Positions 25,097 to 32,667 of a DNA stretch of 43,112 bases are shown piece after piece. Origin of the DNA: SIG440 sp045645905 (GTDB taxonomy: Bacteria > Bacillota > Clostridia > Monoglobales > Monoglobaceae); assembly GCA_045645905.1 (NCBI GenBank), contig JAZRJT010000111.1, positions 1 to 43,112 on the forward strand. The letters run 5' to 3'. Each line of letters begins with the position of its first letter. Position 1 is the stretch's first letter. The position numbers and the translations under genes are program-made. Below the pieces are notes generated by a model, which made no database searches, was not told where the DNA came from, and worked only from the letters and a program-made list of their open reading frames with translations.

Positions 25097-27091
25097 ATGC
25101 AAAGAGTTGGAGTTTTTGTATGTTGGTGTGGTAGCAATATTGCAGGTACAGTAGATGTAAAAGCAGTAGCTGAAGCCTTGAAAAACGAGCCTGGTGTCAT
25201 CTTTTCCACCGACTATCAGTATATGTGTTCTCAGGCAGGACAAGACATGATTAAGGAGGCGGTAAAAGAACATAATCTTACAGGTATTGTTGTTTGTTCT
25301 TGCTCACCGCGTATGCATGAGGCAACTTTTAGAAAAACTGCGGCTACCGCAGGCCTCAATCCTTATATGGTTGAAATTGCAAATATAAGAGAACAGTGTT
25401 CCTGGGTTCATAAGGATATGCAGACAGGAACCGAGAAAGCTATAATTTTAGGAAAGGCGGCTGTTGCAAAGGTTAACTTAAATACACCGCTTACACCGGG
25501 CGAATCACCTGTTACAAAGAGAGCCCTTGTTATAGGCGGTGGTATTGCAGGTATTCAGACAGCTCTTGATATTGCAGACGCTGGATTTCCGGTTGATATC
25601 GTAGAGAAAAAGCCTACTATAGGCGGAAAAATGGCTCAGCTTGATAAAACATTTCCGACACTTGACTGTGCGGCTTGTATTTTAACACCTAAAATGGTGG
25701 ATGTTGCACAAAATGAAAATATTCGTATTTTCTCATACAGCGAAGTATCGGAAATAAAAGGCTTTGTGGGCAACTTTGATGTAACAATAAAGAAAAATGC
25801 CCGTTATGTAGATGAAGACAAATGTACCGGTTGCGGTGCCTGCGTTGAAAAATGTCCTATGAAGAGAGTTCCCAACGAATTCAATCTCGGTATGGACAAC
25901 CGCAGTGCGATATATATTCCTTTTGCACAGGCAGTTCCCAAGGTTGCTACCATAGACCCAAAATCCTGTAATATGCTTAAAAACGGCAAATGCGGTCTTT
26001 GTGCCAAGGTTTGTGCGGCTGGAGCTATTGACTATACACAAAAAGATGAATATATCAATGAAAAATACGGTGCGATTGTTGTTGCAACAGGATTTAATCC
26101 AATCAGTATGGAGAAATTTGATGAGTTTGCCTACAACCAGTCCAAGGACGTTATTACATCGTTGGAATTTGAGCGTCTTACAAATGCGGCAGGACCTACT
26201 GCAGGTCATTTAGAGAGACCTTCGGACGGGAAATCCCCGAAAACAATCGTATTTGTTCAGTGCGTCGGTTCAAGATGTGATGCGTGTGCAGAAAAAGGAA
26301 AAGAGTATTGTTCAAAGATTTGTTGTATGTATACAGCAAAGCACGCTATGCTTGTAAGAGATAAATATCCCGATACTGAAGTTTATGTATTCTATATAGA
26401 TGTAAGAACTCCCGGTAAAAACTTTGATGAATTTTATCGCAGAGCAGTTGAGGAATACGGCGTAAAATATGTTAAAGGTATGGTGGGTAAGGTTACTCCA
26501 GAAGGAGATAAGCTTAAAGTTCAGGCATCAGACCTTATTTCAAACAAACAGCTTCACATTGATGCTGACCTTGTAGTTTTGGCAGCTGCTATTGAGCCTG
26601 ATAAGTCAGCAAGACCTCTTGCGACTATGCTTACAGCAAGTATGGATACAAATGACTTCTTTACAGAGGCACATCCAAAACTTCGTCCGGTAGAAAGCCC
26701 GACTGCAGGTGTATTTCTTTCAGGTGCTTGTCAGGGACCGAAGGACATTCCTGAAACAGTTTCTCAGGCAGGTGCTGCGGCATCAAAGGTTATTGGACTT
26801 TTAGCAAAGGATAAATTAATGGGCAATCCATGTGTTGCTCACTCTAACGAGCTTATGTGTAACGGATGTTCTTCTTGTGAAAGAGTTTGTCCGTATGGAG
26901 CTATTACTTATGAAGATAAAGAATTCCGTATGCCCGACAGAACAACCAAGATAAGAAGAGTTGCGGTTGTTAATCCTGCAGTATGTCAGGGTTGCGGTGC
27001 TTGTACGGTTGCATGTCCGTCAGGTGCTATGGATCTTAACGGATTTGCAAGTAATCAGATTATGGCGGAGGTGGACGCAATATGCAAGTAA
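25097..27091 (+). CDS. hdrA: Heterodisulfide reductase-type subunit A (HdrA), flavin bifurcation subunit
   Basis: The FAD subunit of Hdr complexes and, in known systems, the site of flavin-based electron bifurcation. The 664 residues hold an N-terminal domain with CWCG and CSCSPRMHE (about 9-12 and 67-75), the FAD Rossmann motif GGGIAGIQTA (147-156), the conserved DCAACILTPKM (190-200), and ferredoxin motifs CTGCGACVEKCP (near 242), CGLCAKVC, CNGCSSCERVCP (near 593) and CQGCGACTVACP (near 633). The full set of clusters supports ferredoxin reduction. It overlaps flxD by 10 bp. Members without the C-terminal fusions of HdrA2 use a separate MvhD/FlxD, as seen here. Confidence 0.92.
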   Translation: MQRVGVFVCWCGSNIAGTVDVKAVAEALKNEPGVIFSTDYQYMCSQAGQDMIKEAVKEHNLTGIVVCSCSPRMHEATFRKTAATAGLNPYMVEIANIREQCSWVHKDMQTGTEKAIILGKAAVAKVNLNTPLTPGESPVTKRALVIGGGIAGIQTALDIADAGFPVDIVEKKPTIGGKMAQLDKTFPTLDCAACILTPKMVDVAQNENIRIFSYSEVSEIKGFVGNFDVTIKKNARYVDEDKCTGCGACVEKCPMKRVPNEFNLGMDNRSAIYIPFAQAVPKVATIDPKSCNMLKNGKCGLCAKVCAAGAIDYTQKDEYINEKYGAIVVATGFNPISMEKFDEFAYNQSKDVITSLEFERLTNAAGPTAGHLERPSDGKSPKTIVFVQCVGSRCDACAEKGKEYCSKICCMYTAKHAMLVRDKYPDTEVYVFYIDVRTPGKNFDEFYRRAVEEYGVKYVKGMVGKVTPEGDKLKVQASDLISNKQLHIDADLVVLAAAIEPDKSARPLATMLTASMDTNDFFTEAHPKLRPVESPTAGVFLSGACQGPKDIPETVSQAGAAASKVIGLLAKDKLMGNPCVAHSNELMCNGCSSCERVCPYGAITYEDKEFRMPDRTTKIRRVAVVNPAVCQGCGACTVACPSGAMDLNGFASNQIMAEVDAICK

Positions 27092-27516
27092 ATGAACATA
27101 AACCTTTAATTGTTGCTTTTTGCTGCAACTGGTGTTCTTATGCCGGTGCAGACCTTGCAGGTAACAACCGTCTTAACTATCCTGCAGATGTAAAAATAAT
27201 AAGAGTTCCTTGCTCTTGCCGTGTTAATGCGATGTTTGTGCTTCGTGCATTCCAGAGAGGTGCAGACGGAGTTATCATATGCGGTTGCCATCCCGGCGAC
27301 TGTCATTATACATCAGGAAACTACTACACACGCAGAAGAATGGCAGCACTCTTTTCTATGCTTGACTTTTTAGGAATTGAAAAAGAGCGTACCCGTGTAG
27401 AGTGGGTTTCTGCGGCAGAAGGTGCAAAATTTGCCGCTACAATGAATGATTTTGTTGAAAAAGTAACAGCACTTGGCGAAAACAAGAGATTGGAGGATCT
27501 GCGATGCAAAAAATAA
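27082..27516 (+). CDS. flxD: FlxD/MvhD-type iron-sulfur subunit
   Basis: A 144-residue protein of the MvhD family, which docks an electron donor module to HdrA and carries a [2Fe-2S] cluster. Cysteines sit in FCCNWCSYAGAD (about 13-24), PCSCRVN (about 43-49) and CGCHPGDCHY (about 63-72), the usual set. In methanogens the donor is the Mvh hydrogenase; here no Mvh genes are present and the donor genes are flxC-flxB-flxA downstream. It overlaps both neighbours (hdrA by 10 bp, flxC by 13 bp). Confidence 0.9.
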   Translation: MQVNEHKPLIVAFCCNWCSYAGADLAGNNRLNYPADVKIIRVPCSCRVNAMFVLRAFQRGADGVIICGCHPGDCHYTSGNYYTRRRMAALFSMLDFLGIEKERTRVEWVSAAEGAKFAATMNDFVEKVTALGENKRLEDLRCKK

Positions 27517-28502
27517 CACAAAACCAGTTAATAGATAAAGCAGTTTCTCTGCTTGCTGACGGTACTGTTACCGCGGTTCTTGGATGGAGCAAAGGTGAAT
27601 TTGGTTACGATGTGACTCCTAAAATGTTCAGGAACGAAGAAGATTTAAAAGAAGATTTTGTCTGGAATGATTTTTGCGGAGTAAATTTCTCAAAATATCT
27701 TGTTGCAAAAACAGACAGATTTGAAGGCAAAATCCTTGTTTTCTTAAAGCCTTGCGATACTTATAGCTTTAATCAGCTTTTAACCGAGCATCGCTTTGAC
27801 CGTGAAAAGGTTTATGCGGTTGGTATTCCTTGCGAGGGTATGGTTGATATTTCAAAACTAAAAGCTATTGCCGGGGAAGGAATCAGCGAAATTGCAGAGG
27901 AGGGCGAAAATCTTCTTGTTACAACAATTTATGAAGATAAGCCCATTACAGTTCTTGCAAAAGATGTTCTTGTAGAGCGTTGTGTAAATTGCAAGAGTAA
28001 AAAGCATGTGGCGTATGATGAACTTTTGGGTGATGAAGGCGAAGTAATTGAATCTCAGAGATTTGATGAGGTTGCTAAAATTGAGGCTATGACTCCGGAT
28101 GAGAGATTTGCTTTCTGGCAGAATGAGCTCTCACGTTGTATTCGTTGTAATGCTTGTCGTGATGCTTGTCCCGCATGTACTTGTGAAAAATGTGTATTTG
28201 ACAATCCTTCGTCTGGTGTTGAAAATAAAGCTCCTGCTAACAGTTTTGAAGAAAAGATGTTCCACATTATAAGAGCATACCACGTGGCAGGCAGATGTAC
28301 AGACTGCGGAGAATGTTCAAGAGTTTGTCCTCAGAATATTCCTCTTCATCTATTGAACCGTAAGTTTATAAAGGATATCAATGAATTTTACGGTGAATAT
28401 CAAGCGGGGGCTGAGGTTGGCTCAAGGGCTCCACTTGTAGATTACACTACCGATGATTTAGAACCGGGTGAAGTGTTTGACAGGAGGGATATTGATGCGT
28501 AA
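27504..28502 (+). CDS. flxC: FlxC-like [4Fe-4S] electron-transfer subunit
   Basis: A 332-residue iron-sulfur protein of the FlxABCD-HdrABC type. The N-terminal half resembles the F420-hydrogenase beta/coenzyme reductase fold (FLKPCDTYSFNQLL and VGIPCEGMVDIS, about 74-115). The second half has CVNCKS (about 155-160), CIRCNACRDACPACTCEKC (about 212-230) and CTDCGECSRVCP (about 264-275), sufficient for at least two [4Fe-4S] clusters. It probably relays electrons between FlxB/FlxA and FlxD. Letter assignment (C versus B) follows order and similarity only. Overlaps both flanking genes. Confidence 0.8.
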   Translation: MQKITQNQLIDKAVSLLADGTVTAVLGWSKGEFGYDVTPKMFRNEEDLKEDFVWNDFCGVNFSKYLVAKTDRFEGKILVFLKPCDTYSFNQLLTEHRFDREKVYAVGIPCEGMVDISKLKAIAGEGISEIAEEGENLLVTTIYEDKPITVLAKDVLVERCVNCKSKKHVAYDELLGDEGEVIESQRFDEVAKIEAMTPDERFAFWQNELSRCIRCNACRDACPACTCEKCVFDNPSSGVENKAPANSFEEKMFHIIRAYHVAGRCTDCGECSRVCPQNIPLHLLNRKFIKDINEFYGEYQAGAEVGSRAPLVDYTTDDLEPGEVFDRRDIDA

Positions 28503-29520
28503 ATGTTCTCTTGATAAAATAAATGTTGTTTTTGAAGAAATTGCAAAAACTATGAAACTTTACCTTCCTGCTGATGATAAGGACGGCAGCGCTGTTTACA
28601 AACAGTGGGAAAACGGTATTGAGAGGAGCAATGCACTTAATACTGTCAGAAGCCCTAAGGACTTCTTCTTTCCGCAGATGGAAAATTTGATGGAATTTAA
28701 AACAGAGGGTAAAAACATTGAAGTTATCGACACAAGATGTGAAACAGAAGATTTTGTTATCTTCGGTGTTCGTGCCTGTGATGTAAAGAGCTTTGAAGTC
28801 TTAGACAGAGTTTTCCTGACTGAGCCTGTTGACAGCTACTATGCATCAAGACGCGAAAAAGGTATTATCGTGTCAACTGCGTGTTCTAGACCTGCTGAAA
28901 CTTGTTTCTGCAAAACTTTCGGTATTTCACCTGAAGAACCTGAAGGTGATATCACAACATGGAAAACCGAAAGTGAGATTTTCTTCAAAGCTAATACACC
29001 AAAAGGTGAAGCACTTTTAGAAAAACTTTCAGCTTTTACTGATGAATGTGATGAAACCGCAGTTAATGAGCAGAAAGAAAAGATTTCAAAAATTATGAAC
29101 AAGCTTCCACTCAAAGATCTTACAACTGATGCATTTGGTGGCGGAAAAACAGATGAATTTTTCAACAATCCTGCTTGGGATGAATTGTCACAGAGCTGTC
29201 TTGGCTGCGGAACCTGTACCTTTGTATGCCCCACCTGTCAGTGCTATGATATTAAAGATTTCAACACTGGCAATGGCGTTATAAGATTTAGATGCTGGGA
29301 TTCTTGTATGTATTCCGATTTCACTAAAATGGCTCACGGAAACAACAGACTGACTCAAAAAGAACGCTTCCGTCAGAGATTTATGCACAAGCTGGTTTAT
29401 TATCCTGAAAACAATGAAGGACTTTTCAGCTGTGTAGGTTGCGGAAGATGTCTTGCAAAGTGTCCGATTTCTATGAATATTGTTAAAGTAATGAAAAAGA
29501 TAGGAGGGGATGATAAGTGA
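28495..29520 (+). CDS. flxB: FlxB-like 4Fe-4S dicluster subunit (AsrA-related)
   Basis: Iron-sulfur subunit of 341 residues related to FlxB and to subunit A of anaerobic sulfite reductase. The first 220 residues include FGVRACDVKSFEVLDRVF (about 81-98) and STACSRPAETCFCKTFG (about 116-132). The C-terminal part has CLGCGTCTFVCPTCQC (about 234-249) and CVGCGRCLAKCP (about 313-324), two [4Fe-4S] clusters. The start at ATG 28495 follows AGGAGG with 7-bp spacing; an ATG at 28468 is in frame but lacks such a site. No siroheme sulfite reductase subunit is nearby, so sulfite reduction is unlikely. It overlaps flxA, which starts with GTG. Confidence 0.82.
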   Translation: MRKCSLDKINVVFEEIAKTMKLYLPADDKDGSAVYKQWENGIERSNALNTVRSPKDFFFPQMENLMEFKTEGKNIEVIDTRCETEDFVIFGVRACDVKSFEVLDRVFLTEPVDSYYASRREKGIIVSTACSRPAETCFCKTFGISPEEPEGDITTWKTESEIFFKANTPKGEALLEKLSAFTDECDETAVNEQKEKISKIMNKLPLKDLTTDAFGGGKTDEFFNNPAWDELSQSCLGCGTCTFVCPTCQCYDIKDFNTGNGVIRFRCWDSCMYSDFTKMAHGNNRLTQKERFRQRFMHKLVYYPENNEGLFSCVGCGRCLAKCPISMNIVKVMKKIGGDDK

Positions 29521-30350
29521 ATAACAGAGAAGAAACTTTAATTCCCAAAATTGGTGTTATAACCGATGTCCGTATTGATACACCTGACATTAAAACATTC
29601 AGAGTTGTGACTCCTGACGGCAAAAAAGCTTTTGACCACCGTCCCGGACAGTGTGCAATGCTTTCAGTTCCCGGAGTTGGCGAGGCAATGTTTTCGATTA
29701 CCTCTTCACCTACAAATGAAGAGTATATGGAGTTTTCTATCAAAAAATGCGGATGCGTAACCGACTGGCTCCATCAGGCAGAGGGTGGTCAGCAGATAAC
29801 AATCAGAGGACCATACGGAAAGCCATTTCCGGTTGATGATGTGTTTGCTGGCAAGAACCTTCTGTTTATTGCAGGTGGTGTCGGTCTTGCACCACTTCGT
29901 TCGGTTATCAACTACTGCAGACATTATCGTGACCGTTACGGCGATATTGATATTGTTTACGGTTCAAGAAGCAAGGATGATTTGCTTGATTATAAGGAAA
30001 TCATTGATGAATGGTCACAGGATGCCGGCGTAAAGGTACATCTTACAATAGATAATCCTCAGGATGGATGGGACGGTCATGTTGGTTTTGTTCCAAATTA
30101 TGTAAAGGAGCTTGGCTTTGACACAAATAAAACAGCAGTACTTTGCGGTCCTCCGATTATGATTAAGTTTACATTGGAAGGACTTTGTGAGCTTGGCTTT
30201 GACAAAACACAGATTTACACAACACTTGAACTTAGAATGAAGTGTGGGGTCGGCAAATGCGGAAGATGTAATGTTGGCGCTAAATATGTGTGCAAAGATG
30301 GTCCGGTATTCAGATGCGATGAGCTTGACGAGCTTCCGGATGAGTATTAA
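29517..30350 (+). CDS. flxA: FlxA-like FAD/NAD(P)H-binding subunit (ferredoxin reductase fold)
   Basis: The NADH-oxidising subunit: a 277-residue ferredoxin-NADP reductase-type protein. FAD-binding beta barrel (about 1-105, with HRPGQCAMLSVPGVGEAMFSITS), NAD-binding domain (about 110-230, with FIAGGVGLAPLRSVI and AVLCGPPIMIKF), and a C-terminal [2Fe-2S] motif of four cysteines (MKCGVGKCGRCNVG...C, about 240-265). This layout matches FlxA, AsrB and sulfhydrogenase gamma. It begins at GTG 29517, overlapping the flxB stop. It implies that NADH, not H2 or F420H2, is the electron donor of the Hdr complex. Confidence 0.87.
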   Translation: MNNREETLIPKIGVITDVRIDTPDIKTFRVVTPDGKKAFDHRPGQCAMLSVPGVGEAMFSITSSPTNEEYMEFSIKKCGCVTDWLHQAEGGQQITIRGPYGKPFPVDDVFAGKNLLFIAGGVGLAPLRSVINYCRHYRDRYGDIDIVYGSRSKDDLLDYKEIIDEWSQDAGVKVHLTIDNPQDGWDGHVGFVPNYVKELGFDTNKTAVLCGPPIMIKFTLEGLCELGFDKTQIYTTLELRMKCGVGKCGRCNVGAKYVCKDGPVFRCDELDELPDEY

Positions 30351-30362
30351 AGGAGAGGTAAC

Positions 30363-31037
30363 ATGGAAAAATTAGTTAATATATTTCTTTTTGGCAAAAA
30401 ATATGAAGTGCCTGAAAATTTAACAATTATGACCGCTATGGAATACGCCGGCTATCAGTTGGTTCGCGGTTGTGGTTGTCGTAACGGTTTTTGCGGTGCC
30501 TGTGCAACAATTTACCGCATAAAGGGCGACAAGGAGCTTAAGGCTTGTCTTGCTTGTCAGACCAAGGTTGAGGACAATATGTATATCGCAACCCTGCCTT
30601 TCTTCCCTCTTGTTAAGGAAGGTTATGATATCGAAAATATTCCGGTGAATGAGTCTGTGATGATGCAGCTTTACCCCGAAATTTATGCATGTATCGGCTG
30701 TAATGCCTGCACAAAGAGCTGTACACAGGGACTTAATGTTATGCAGTATATTGCCTATGCTCAGCGTGGAGATTTTGAAAAATGCGCCGAGGAATCATTT
30801 GACTGTGTAATGTGTGGGGTTTGTTCTTCAAGATGTCCTGCCGGAATTTCACATCCTCAGGTAGCAATGCTTGCAAGAAGAATTAACGGAAAATATTTAG
30901 CTCCGGGATGCGGACATTTAGAGGATCGTGTTAAGGAAATCGAAAACGGTGACTTTAAAGAACTGATTGAAGCTCTTATGCAAAAGCCTGTTGAGGAAAT
31001 GAAAGAGCTTTATAATACCCGTGAAATAGAAAAGTAA
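30363..31037 (+). CDS. Fumarate reductase iron-sulfur subunit, truncated TfrB type
   Basis: A 224-residue succinate dehydrogenase/fumarate reductase B-like subunit. It has one [2Fe-2S] domain (C37, C39, C44, C47, C62, C65 region, RGCGCRNGFCGAC...CLAC) and two [4Fe-4S] motifs (C110, C113, C116, C120 and C148, C151, C154, C158). The archaeal thiol:fumarate reductase TfrB adds a C-terminal CCG domain like HdrB. That domain is missing here, and no membrane anchor subunit (FrdC/FrdD) is encoded. Electrons must therefore come from a soluble partner. The adjacent HdrB is the best candidate. Gene spacing is 12 bp to flxA and 13 bp to the flavoprotein gene. Confidence 0.87.
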   Translation: MEKLVNIFLFGKKYEVPENLTIMTAMEYAGYQLVRGCGCRNGFCGACATIYRIKGDKELKACLACQTKVEDNMYIATLPFFPLVKEGYDIENIPVNESVMMQLYPEIYACIGCNACTKSCTQGLNVMQYIAYAQRGDFEKCAEESFDCVMCGVCSSRCPAGISHPQVAMLARRINGKYLAPGCGHLEDRVKEIENGDFKELIEALMQKPVEEMKELYNTREIEK

Positions 31038-31050
31038 GGAGGAAAAGAAT

Positions 31051-32649
31051 ATGTATTCGGAAAAATTTCAAAAGTCAATTGCCGCAGTTGAAGCAGCAAG
31101 AGAAAAAAATATTGCATTAGAGCCGGATCGTATGACTGCAAAGCAGAAGGAAGATTTGCTTGCAGCTTTCCATCCGGACTACAAACAGGATGAATTTGAT
31201 GTACTTAAAATCGGTCCTAACAAGGGAGAAAAGGTTCCAACAGAGCTTGCTGAGATTTTGCAGGCACACAGTCGTATAACTGCCGACAGTGTGGACCTCA
31301 CAAATCCTGACTATGAAACAGACGTTCTTATTATCGGCGGTGGCGGAGCAGGTACATCTGCGGCTATTGAAGCTCACGAAGCAGGTGCCGATGTTATGAT
31401 TGTTACAAAGCTCAGAATGGGCGATGCAAACACAATGATGGCAGAAGGCGGTATCCAGGCAGCAGATAAGCCAAATGATTCCCCTGCAATCCATTTTGTT
31501 GATGCTTTCGGTGGTGGACATTTTGCAGCAAAGAGAGAGTTTCTTTCAAAGCTTGTTTGCGACGCACCCGAGGCTATTTTATGGCTCAGCAATTTAGGTG
31601 TTGAATTTGATAAAGAAGCAGACGGAACAATGGTAACAACCCACGGCGGCGGTACATCAAGAAAGAGAATGCACGCGGCAAAGGACTATTCCGGTGCTGA
31701 AATTATGAGAACTCTCCGTGACGAAGTTTTAAACCGCAACATTCCTGTTGTTGACTTTACTGCTGCAATCGAACTTATCCTTGATGAAAACGGCAATGCA
31801 GCAGGTGCGGTACTTATGAATATGGAAACAAAAGAACTTCTTGTTGCAAAGGCAAAAACTGTTATCATTGCAACAGGCGGTGCAGGTCGTATGCACTATC
31901 AGGGCTTCCCTACATCTAATCATTATGGTGCAACAGCAGACGGCCTTGTTCTGGGATACAGAGCCGGTGCTAAATTGCTTTATGCTGAAACTCTTCAGTA
32001 TCACCCGACAGGGGTTGCTTACCCTGAACAGATTTTTGGTGCTTTGGTTACTGAAAAGGTTCGTTCTCTTGGTGCAAAACTTGTAAATGTTGATGGAGAA
32101 GTATTTATGCATCCACTTGAAACCCGTGACGTTGCAGCGGCTTCTATAATCCGTGAATGCTCTGAAAGAGATAACGGCGTAGATACAGGCAGTGGCAAGG
32201 GCGTATGGCTTGATACACCAATGATTGAAAAAATTGGTGGAGAGGGTACCATTATGAAGAGAATTCCTGCTATGTGGAGAATGTTCGATAAATACGGCAT
32301 TGATATCCGCAAGGAGCCTATTCTGGTATATCCAACCCTTCATTATCAGAACGGCGGTCTTGACATTACTGCAGACTGTATGACCACTAATATCGAAAAC
32401 CTATTTGTAGCAGGTGAAGCAGTTGGAGGAATTCACGGCAAGAACAGACTTATGGGTAACTCTCTGCTTGATATTATCGTATTTGGCAGAAGCGCAGGTC
32501 AGAATGCCGCAGCTAAGGCTAAGGATGTAAAGGTTGGTGCATTGACACTTGATCATATTGAGAAGTTTGAAAAAGAAATCACTGATGCAGGCATTGATAC
32601 TCAGATGGTTTCACCCAAGCTTTTGCCTGATTACACAAGAAAAAAATAA
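31051..32649 (+). CDS. Soluble fumarate reductase flavoprotein subunit
   Basis: Flavoprotein of the FrdA/SdhA/TfrA superfamily, 532 residues, predicted to reduce fumarate to succinate. After an unusual 88-residue N-terminal extension comes the FAD motif GGGGAGTSAA (96-105). Substrate residues of the family are present: H318 (QYHPT), R359 (ETRDV), H431 and R466 (GKNRLMGNSLLD). The His that carries covalent FAD in membrane enzymes (SHT in Escherichia coli) aligns with N127 (DANTMMAEGG), so FAD is probably non-covalent, as in soluble relatives. L-aspartate oxidase is an alternative superfamily member but lacks this operon context and the paired iron-sulfur subunit. No signal peptide; cytoplasmic. 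Confidence 0.87.
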   Translation: MYSEKFQKSIAAVEAAREKNIALEPDRMTAKQKEDLLAAFHPDYKQDEFDVLKIGPNKGEKVPTELAEILQAHSRITADSVDLTNPDYETDVLIIGGGGAGTSAAIEAHEAGADVMIVTKLRMGDANTMMAEGGIQAADKPNDSPAIHFVDAFGGGHFAAKREFLSKLVCDAPEAILWLSNLGVEFDKEADGTMVTTHGGGTSRKRMHAAKDYSGAEIMRTLRDEVLNRNIPVVDFTAAIELILDENGNAAGAVLMNMETKELLVAKAKTVIIATGGAGRMHYQGFPTSNHYGATADGLVLGYRAGAKLLYAETLQYHPTGVAYPEQIFGALVTEKVRSLGAKLVNVDGEVFMHPLETRDVAAASIIRECSERDNGVDTGSGKGVWLDTPMIEKIGGEGTIMKRIPAMWRMFDKYGIDIRKEPILVYPTLHYQNGGLDITADCMTTNIENLFVAGEAVGGIHGKNRLMGNSLLDIIVFGRSAGQNAAAKAKDVKVGALTLDHIEKFEKEITDAGIDTQMVSPKLLPDYTRKK

Positions 32650-32667
32650 GAGAAGAGGTTTTTTAAT

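Noticed and set aside
23911..27516. HdrABC-FlxD as evidence for a methanogen or sulfate reducer
   Set aside because: No Mcr, Mvh, F420 or Dsr genes are present, and the promoters, T-box, mre genes and [FeFe] hydrogenases are bacterial and Clostridia-like.
28495..30350. Anaerobic sulfite reductase asrAB
   Set aside because: The two proteins resemble AsrA and AsrB, but no siroheme subunit AsrC follows and they sit inside an hdr-flx series, so FlxB/FlxA is the better reading.
31729..32343. A 204-codon open frame on the - strand inside the fumarate reductase flavoprotein gene
   Set aside because: Its product is rich in His, Cys and Ser with no family match, it has no ribosome binding site, and it lies wholly opposite a well-identified gene. 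It is a coding shadow.
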